Source: JBEKCP01 sp050014815
GTDB lineage: Bacteria > Planctomycetota > Planctomycetia > Pirellulales > Thermoguttaceae
DNA: 7,415 nucleotides
Assembly: GCA_050014815.1 (NCBI GenBank)
Contig: JBEKCP010000302.1
Location: 1 to 7,415, forward strand
Direction of reading: 5' to 3'
The notes beneath the pieces are model-generated. The model was not told the origin of the DNA. It ran no database searches and saw only the letters and a list, made by a program, of their open reading frames with translations. A program made the translations under genes and the position numbers. Positions 1-4,788 of this stretch are shown here, piece after piece; position 1 is the first letter of the stretch; every line of letters begins with the position of its first letter.

Positions 1-47
1 CTAAACAACAGATTCCCCGCGAGCCAGCGCCGTAGTATTATCGCCCC

Positions 48-1901
48 TCAGCGGCGGATCAGGACTGCCATCATGTCGCAATCGGGCGGCAAGTCTTCGA
101 GCGCGATCCGGCGGTAGCCAAGCTGCGAGAGCATCTGCGACGCGCCGGCGGGCGCCTCGGCGGCGGGGGCGTACCCGGACATGTCTTCAGGCCGCAGCAA
201 GACCGCGTCGGCGTCGGCGGCCGCGACGACGGCCGGCAATGCCTCGGCCCGGGGCACCGCGAACCTGCGGGTGGCGCGGGCTTGGGCATAGTAGGCCATC
301 AGCTCGAGCCCCTTGGCCGATCCGCCGACCACCTGTCCGGGGCCGACGCGATCGAGGAGCCAGCGCCCCATCGCCATCTGGCGATGGATCTCTCGGACCC
401 GCCCGGCTGACGGGCGGCCGTCGACCACGCCGAGCGCGGCCGCCAGGACGGCCAATGCGCCCAAGAGGAGGGCATATCGCGCCGGGCTTGCGCCGATCCA
501 CGGGCTCAGTCGCTTAGCCGCGGCCGCGACGATCCCGAAGAAGCCCAAGGCCATCCAGGGCAAGCCCGCCAGCACCATCGGCATGAAATAGCGGACGTCG
601 CTGCCCTCCTGGGCGTGCCGGATTCGGATCAGCACCAAGAGCAGGATGTTCATCGCCGCCAAGGCCAGGTGATCGCGGCGGAGCAGGAGCCGGCCGTGGA
701 GGCAGAGCCCGACCAGCATGAGCAGGGCGCCGACATAGGTATGGCCTCGGACGCAGCGTTCGACCAGTTTCCAGTTGAGCGCGGCTGGGGAACCATGAGG
801 AGACGGCGGCGCCGGCGATGCCGCTACGGCGGCGCCGGCGGCAGGCGGAGCAGGTCGCGCCGCGTCGGCGGCCTGCGACCGCCACCACTGCCAGATGATT
901 TGCACGTGTCGTGGCCGCAGGAGTTCCCATCGCGGGTGCTCCCTGAGGCACGTCATGTTGACGGCGACAAGGGTCGCGGGGACCATGGCCAGGCACAGCA
1001 GCACTCCGGCCGCCAACCGCAGATGCAGGGAAGAAGGGGTCAGGGGACTCCGACCGTTCCGGTCGGCGGGGTCAGGGGTCAGGGGACAGGGGATTGGGGC
1101 TCGTCGTCCGTTGTCCGTGGTCCGTTGCAACTGACAACCGACCACTGACAACTGACGACTGACGACTGACAACTCACCTTCCGCCTTCTTCCAGCATCGC
1201 CCGGCCGACCAGCCCAGCAGGGGGACCACCAGGAGCCAGCCTTCCGAGCGGGTATAGACGGCCAAGGTCAGTGCCGCACCGGCCGCCAGGAACCAAGCGA
1301 GGCGGATCTCCACGATCGCCCGCCACAGGGAGTAGAGCGTCGCGGCCCACAAGAACCAGAAGGTTGCGTCGCGGAGGATCAGCGGCGCGTTGGCGACGAA
1401 TTGTCCTTGAAAGGCGTAGCAGAGGCAGGCCGCCACCGCGACCCGGTCGTTGAACTGGCGGCGGATCCACCCCCAGAGCGGCAGCACGGCGGCGCACGCC
1501 ATCAAGAGACTCCACCCGCTGGCCGCCGCTGTCCAGTCGATCGGCAGACGGTGGAGTCCGCAGAGGATCAGCGGATAGAGGTTCAACCCGAGGTCGTCCA
1601 GCGCGCGGGGGAGATCCCCCTGGTCCAGGGCCTCGCTGGCCCGCAGATACACGAGGCTGTCGCCCCAGAGGACCTCCCACCGCCATGCCGCCCACGCCCG
1701 GGGAATCAGACAAGCCAGCACCAGCAGCACCAGGATCCAGGGCCGCCACGGGGGGAAAAGGGGGACAGTCCCCATTTGCCGGAACGGCCCGAAGGGTGCT
1801 TCGCACAAATGGGGACTGTCCCCTTTTTCCCTCAGCCGGGTACCCGCTTGCGGGTGGGGAAGACCGCCGGGCTCGTTGTGGGATCCTTTCCCGTCGTCCA
1901 T
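48..1901 (-). CDS. ArnT/PMT-type (GT39-like) membrane glycosyltransferase with repeat-derived insertions
   Basis: Polytopic protein of 617 residues from the ATG at 1901, with about 11 predicted membrane helices (first at about 54-73, last about 473-493) and a soluble C-terminal domain of about 120 residues. The first outer loop holds WGDSLVYLRASEAL (Asp81), where GT-C enzymes carry their catalytic acid. RDATFWFLWAATLY and YTRSEGWLL (about 177-225) match the general PMT_2/ArnT pattern. Such enzymes move a sugar from a polyprenyl-phosphate donor to a periplasmic acceptor; donor and acceptor here are unknown. The start at 1901 follows the upstream stop (1915-1917) by 13 bases and has a weak GGGA at 1908-1911. 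Most of residues 11-50 are encoded by a palindromic repeat, so an ATG at 1775, just before the first helix, is an alternative. Residues 244-289 come from a heptamer array between helices 6 and 7, and residues 345-375 are an Ala/Pro-rich linker. Reading the frame back to 2075 would overlap the upstream gene and is rejected. Fold class fairly sure; substrate not. Confidence 0.85.
   Translation of the reverse strand: MDDGKGSHNEPGGLPHPQAGTRLREKGDSPHLCEAPFGPFRQMGTVPLFPPWRPWILVLLVLACLIPRAWAAWRWEVLWGDSLVYLRASEALDQGDLPRALDDLGLNLYPLILCGLHRLPIDWTAAASGWSLLMACAAVLPLWGWIRRQFNDRVAVAACLCYAFQGQFVANAPLILRDATFWFLWAATLYSLWRAIVEIRLAWFLAAGAALTLAVYTRSEGWLLVVPLLGWSAGRCWKKAEGELSVVSRQLSVVGCQLQRTTDNGRRAPIPCPLTPDPADRNGRSPLTPSSLHLRLAAGVLLCLAMVPATLVAVNMTCLREHPRWELLRPRHVQIIWQWWRSQAADAARPAPPAAGAAVAASPAPPSPHGSPAALNWKLVERCVRGHTYVGALLMLVGLCLHGRLLLRRDHLALAAMNILLLVLIRIRHAQEGSDVRYFMPMVLAGLPWMALGFFGIVAAAAKRLSPWIGASPARYALLLGALAVLAAALGVVDGRPSAGRVREIHRQMAMGRWLLDRVGPGQVVGGSAKGLELMAYYAQARATRRFAVPRAEALPAVVAAADADAVLLRPEDMSGYAPAAEAPAGASQMLSQLGYRRIALEDLPPDCDMMAVLIRR
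804..840. repeat. Direct repeat in the Ala/Pro-rich linker of the GT39-like gene
   Basis: The 14-base sequence CGGCGGCGCCGGCG occurs at 804-817 and 827-840. Each copy contains the self-complementary CGGCGCCG. The stretch encodes the low-complexity Ala/Pro segment around residues 353-367. It probably reflects slippage in GC-rich DNA. Confidence 0.55.
1036..1172. repeat. Heptanucleotide array, three unit families, translated within the GT39-like gene
   Basis: From 1068 to 1172, fifteen 7-base units run without loss of phase. GGGGTCA-type units (1068-1102, decaying to GGGGCTC) are followed by GTTGTCC-type units (1103-1130) and then CTGACAA-type units (1131-1172). Two further GGGGnnn units at 1036-1049 are separated from them by an 18-base interruption holding a 6-bp hairpin (CCGACC/GGTCGG, 1050-1055 and 1061-1066). 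The GTTGTCC and CTGACAA units are near-reverse complements meeting at the palindrome GTTGCAAC (1124-1131), so the mRNA can form an imperfect stem of about 25 positions. Translated on the minus strand it gives the heptapeptide-like LSVVSRQ-LSVVGCQ-LQ stretch at residues 244-260. The type resembles the STRR heptamers described in filamentous cyanobacteria. Confidence 0.9.
1752..1831. repeat. Long inverted repeat in the 5' end of the GT39-like gene, terminator-like both ways
   Basis: The arms 1761-1778 and 1806-1823 are perfect 18-base inverted copies (GGGGACAGTCCCCATTTG and its complement). Pairing extends outward with few mismatches to about 1752 and 1831, around a 27-base centre. Each arm is itself a 13-base near-palindrome. 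Each outer edge carries a T-tract in its outgoing direction: TTTTT on the plus strand (1824-1828) and TTTT on the minus strand (1759-1756). This is the layout of a bidirectional intrinsic terminator or a REP/MITE-like mobile palindrome. It is translated in frame as residues about 24-50 of the glycosyltransferase. Confidence 0.85.
1842..1855. repeat. Short perfect palindrome next to the inverted repeat
   Basis: ACCCGC-TT-GCGGGT forms a perfect 6-bp stem with a 2-base centre, about 10 bases from the larger inverted repeat. On the minus strand it is read as part of GLPHPQAGTR (residues 13-22). Together with the larger repeat it makes almost the whole hydrophilic N-terminus of the glycosyltransferase repeat-derived. 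Confidence 0.7.
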
Positions 1902-1914
1902 AAACGATCCCGCG

Positions 1915-4629
1915 TTATTGCTCGTCCCAGGTTTCGCGGAGCGGCTGCCCAGTTTGGTAGAGGGCGATGCGAGCCCGCAGGGCCTGGGCCAACCGGGCAT
2001 CGCCGGCCTTGTCCGCCAGGGCCAGGCCCTGCCGGGCCGAGCGGACGGCATCGGGAAACTGACCCGTTGCCGCATAGGCCGCCGCCATCGCGTCCCACGC
2101 GGCCGCGTTCTGGCCCTTCGACAGATCGACCGCCCGCCGGCTCAAGTCGAGGGCCTTCGGCCCGTTGCGAACGGAATCGACGGGGCTGGTGGCCAGGGCC
2201 CACGCCATAAAGGCCCACGCCCGGGCGGCCTCGTCGCGGTTGCCATGCTGGCGAAACATCTCGCCGAATTGCTCGGCGAAGGCGGCCGGGTTGGGGCTCG
2301 CGCGCAACACGTGCCGGAAGCACAACATCGCTTCGGCCCGCTTGCCCTGCTGCCAGTATCCCATCGCCAGGTTCTCGCGGGCCCCGACGTTCTTGGGATC
2401 GGCCTCGACGGCGTGGCGCAAGGCGTCCAGGGCCTCGTCCATCCGCTGTTGCGACTGGTAAATCATGGCCTGGCAGATCCATGCCCCGGCGCGGTTGGAG
2501 TCCAGCTTCAGCATCTCGCTGACCTCCGACTGGGCCTCGTCGAACTTCTTCAGGACGATCAGGATCTTGATGAGATTCTCTTTGGCGGGAAACAGGCCGG
2601 GGTCATACTTGAGGGCCTCGCGGAACTCCTTCACGGCCTCGTCGAGGTACTCCTTGGTCCGGCCGTGCTTGCCCTCGGCCTCCTGGCTGTTGGCCCTGGC
2701 CCAGTAAATGCGCCCGAGCGTGTTGTGCGGCTCCGGCAGGATGCTCCTCTGCTGGATGGCGATCCGGCAGTGCTCGATCGCCTCGTTGATCTTTGCCTCT
2801 CGCCTGGCCTTGTCGGGCTCCGTAGTGCTGGCCTCGAACAGCAAGTGGCCGAGATTGGCCTGGGTGTAAGGATCCTTGGGCTGGAGCTTCAGGGCCTCTG
2901 CCCAATGGTCCAGGGCCAACTCCTGCAAGCGGTGAACCTCGGCGGGATCGTTCCTCTTCTTTGCCTCGTCGGACTGCTCCCAGTAGAACACGGCGAGGTT
3001 GTTGCGGGCTTTGCAGTTGCGACTATCGACGGCGAGCGCGTGGTCGAATAGCGCCACGGTGTCGTGCCAGTAGGGGACCTGATGGCGCGTCACCAGAATG
3101 CAACCGGCGATGAGGATGGCCGCGCCCGCGGCGGCGACGCCCGCGAGCACGGGCCGCTCCTCCGGCCAGCGGTCGATCAGGTCGGCCGCCCCCCAGGCCG
3201 CCATGAGGAACAGGCCGACCAGCGGAACGTACGCATAGCGGTCGGCCATCCACTGGTCGCCGACCTGCACCAGGCCGATCACCGGCACGAGCGTGCCCAG
3301 GTACCAGAACCAGCCGACGGCCAGGTAGCGCCGGCCGTACCACGCCGCCCAGACCACGGCGGCCGTGACGGCCAACAAGCCGATCACCCCCAGCAAGACC
3401 AAATCCGGGTCCTGCCGCTCCGGGAGCATGTAGAGGACGCCCATGTTTTGCGGCACGAACATCTTGCCGATGTAGGCCAGGTACGCCACCACCGCGTTGT
3501 TCCGGCGGAACTCCAGGGGCAACTGCCCCATCTTGGCCATGGCGCCGCCCGCCTCTTGCGCGTAGCAAGTGACGGCGCTGGAGGCGGCCGCCAACACCAG
3601 CAACGGAAGCTTCTCGAGGATCAACCATCCAACGGTCGTCAGGGGCACGCGAAGCCGCTTTCCCAGGGGGGCGATCGGGGCCACGGGGGCCTTCGTGCGA
3701 TTGGCTTTTCGCGACCGCCGTGCCGCCGGTTGGGCCCCCGGGCGCCGCTGCGGCCGTTGCGGCTCGGGGCTCGGCTTCTGCCGCGGCCAGCCGGTCCGTA
3801 TCCGACCCAGCGGCCAGTAGTCCAGCAACAGGAAGACGCAGGGCAGCGTGACCAGCATCGGCTTGGCCAACAGCCCCACGGCAAAGCCCGCAAACACCAG
3901 GAAATGCCGCCAGGAAACACAGGAGATATAGGCGTAGGCCACCAGCGCCGGCGCGGTCAGAATTGCGGCCACCCAGAGGGTAGGCTTCAAGGGCAGGCTG
4001 AGAATGACCGGCGAGGGATATAACCACGGTGCTATCGCCAGAAAATAGGCGATCGACCACACGATCCCGATCCAGCCACTCAGTGCGCCAACCCACAGGA
4101 TACGGTGGTGGCGCATGGGCCGCCGCGCATAAGACACGTAGGCGTGGAGCGTCAGCAGCCCGAAGAACGTGCTCAACACGTCCTTGCGCTCGGCCACCCA
4201 CGCCACCGACTCGACGTGCAGCGGGTGGACGGCGAAGAGGGCCGCGACGAACCCGCTGGGCCACGCCGCCCCCGTCATCCTCCGCAGCAGGAAGAACAGC
4301 AACAGCGTGTTCGCCGCGTGCAGCACCAGGTTGGTGACGTGGTGCCCGCCGCTCTGCTTCAAGCTGCCGCCGAACATCTGGCAATCCAGCATGTGGGAAA
4401 GCCATGTCAGCGGATGCCAGTTGCTCTGGAAGAGCGACGTGAAGGCCCAGCGGACCTGTTCGTTCAGGTTCCCCCAGTTCAGGCCGAGCTTGACGAAGGC
4501 GTTTTGGGAGACGTAGCCGGGATCGTCGAAGTAGACGAACTCGAGATTCCAGACCCCCCAATAGGCCGTGACCGTGGCAACCACCAGGCAGACGCCTATC
4601 GCCAGCGAGATCAGCCGATCACGGTGCAT
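1915..4629 (-). CDS. TMTC-like membrane protein with C-terminal TPR domain (putative GT-C glycosyltransferase)
   Basis: Protein of 904 residues. Residues 1-515 are a polytopic membrane domain and 516-904 a soluble superhelix of about eight TPR units (for example around 565-600, 610-645, 658-692, 693-726, 727-760, 761-795). Signature motifs are FDDPGYV (Asp35-Asp36, first outer loop, the usual GT-C catalytic position), HPLHVESVAWVAERKD (135-150), AKPMLVTLP (255-263), LLLDYWPLG (267-275) and QWMADRYAYVPLVG (459-472). These resemble eukaryotic TMTC proteins, which O-mannosylate cadherins; the substrate of bacterial homologues is not established. TPRs probably face the periplasm and bind the acceptor or partners (inference). 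A Pro/Arg/Lys-rich loop at about 276-326 is likely cytoplasmic. Residues about 172-240 add what looks like an extra helix pair. The start at 4629 is chosen over the GTG at 4710 because GGAAGG sits 4 bases upstream (4634-4639) and the promoter -10 element (4699-4704) lies downstream of that GTG. The gene ends 13 bases before the GT39-like gene, so the two are probably co-transcribed. Confidence 0.88.
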   Translation of the reverse strand: MHRDRLISLAIGVCLVVATVTAYWGVWNLEFVYFDDPGYVSQNAFVKLGLNWGNLNEQVRWAFTSLFQSNWHPLTWLSHMLDCQMFGGSLKQSGGHHVTNLVLHAANTLLLFFLLRRMTGAAWPSGFVAALFAVHPLHVESVAWVAERKDVLSTFFGLLTLHAYVSYARRPMRHHRILWVGALSGWIGIVWSIAYFLAIAPWLYPSPVILSLPLKPTLWVAAILTAPALVAYAYISCVSWRHFLVFAGFAVGLLAKPMLVTLPCVFLLLDYWPLGRIRTGWPRQKPSPEPQRPQRRPGAQPAARRSRKANRTKAPVAPIAPLGKRLRVPLTTVGWLILEKLPLLVLAAASSAVTCYAQEAGGAMAKMGQLPLEFRRNNAVVAYLAYIGKMFVPQNMGVLYMLPERQDPDLVLLGVIGLLAVTAAVVWAAWYGRRYLAVGWFWYLGTLVPVIGLVQVGDQWMADRYAYVPLVGLFLMAAWGAADLIDRWPEERPVLAGVAAAGAAILIAGCILVTRHQVPYWHDTVALFDHALAVDSRNCKARNNLAVFYWEQSDEAKKRNDPAEVHRLQELALDHWAEALKLQPKDPYTQANLGHLLFEASTTEPDKARREAKINEAIEHCRIAIQQRSILPEPHNTLGRIYWARANSQEAEGKHGRTKEYLDEAVKEFREALKYDPGLFPAKENLIKILIVLKKFDEAQSEVSEMLKLDSNRAGAWICQAMIYQSQQRMDEALDALRHAVEADPKNVGARENLAMGYWQQGKRAEAMLCFRHVLRASPNPAAFAEQFGEMFRQHGNRDEAARAWAFMAWALATSPVDSVRNGPKALDLSRRAVDLSKGQNAAAWDAMAAAYAATGQFPDAVRSARQGLALADKAGDARLAQALRARIALYQTGQPLRETWDEQ

Positions 4630-4633
4630 AGCG

Positions 4634-4639
4634 CCTTCC
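4634..4639 (-). promoter_or_regulatory. Ribosome binding site deciding the TMTC-like start
   Basis: GGAAGG on the minus strand ends 4 bases before the ATG at 4629-4627. It is the only purine-rich Shine-Dalgarno-like stretch near a candidate start of this gene, and it fits the promoter placement upstream. This sets the start 27 codons downstream of the longest possible frame. Confidence 0.6.
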
Positions 4640-4698
4640 GGAGTCCGCACGGTGGTTGACGGAAAGGCCGGCACGGGGCCAAGCCACCTGAACCCTTC

Positions 4699-4727
4699 AC
4701 TATAATGCACCCGCCGACCGGCGTAAA
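4699..4727 (-). promoter_or_regulatory. sigma70-type promoter for the TMTC-like/GT39-like gene pair
   Basis: On the minus strand, TTTACG (4722-4727) and TATAGT (4699-4704) are separated by exactly 17 bases, matching 4 of 6 and 5 of 6 positions of the -35 and -10 consensus. Transcription would start near 4692 and give a leader of about 60 bases before the ATG at 4629. The spacer contains a perfect dyad, CGCCG-AC-CGGCG (4712-4723), which overlaps the edge of the -35 box and could be an operator; that role is inference. The AT-rich -10 stands out in an otherwise GC-rich intergenic stretch. Confidence 0.6.
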
Positions 4728-4760
4728 CTGGAAAACGTCATCGGCGGAGTGGACATACAA

Positions 4761-4788
4761 AGGGATTAGGGATTAGGGATTGGGGATT
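4761..4788. repeat. Four-unit GGGATT(A/G) heptamer array spanning the stop codon of the GATase-like gene
   Basis: AGGGATT occurs three times (4761-4767, 4768-4774, 4775-4781), followed by GGGGATT (4782-4788), all in phase. On the minus strand the ATTA junction is read as TAA, which is the stop of the upstream gene (4773-4775). The encoded C-terminus, APIPNP, is therefore repeat-derived. Confidence 0.85.

Noticed and set aside
1902..2075. N-terminal extension of the GT39-like gene to 2075
   Set aside because: It would overlap the end of the TPR gene by about 160 bases in a Pro/Arg-rich shifted frame with no family resemblance.
1401..2210. Plus-strand open frame of 269 codons
   Set aside because: It spans two minus-strand genes and the palindromic repeat, and its translation is Pro/Arg/Gly-rich low complexity with no domain pattern.
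1876..3051. Long plus-strand open frame of 391 codons
   Set aside because: It is antisense to the TPR domain. The minus strand has clear TPR repeats and family motifs, and long antisense frames are expected in GC-rich codons.
4630..4710. Upstream GTG start for the TMTC-like gene
   Set aside because: It lies upstream of the -10 box and has no ribosome binding site, while the ATG at 4629 has GGAAGG 4 bases before it.
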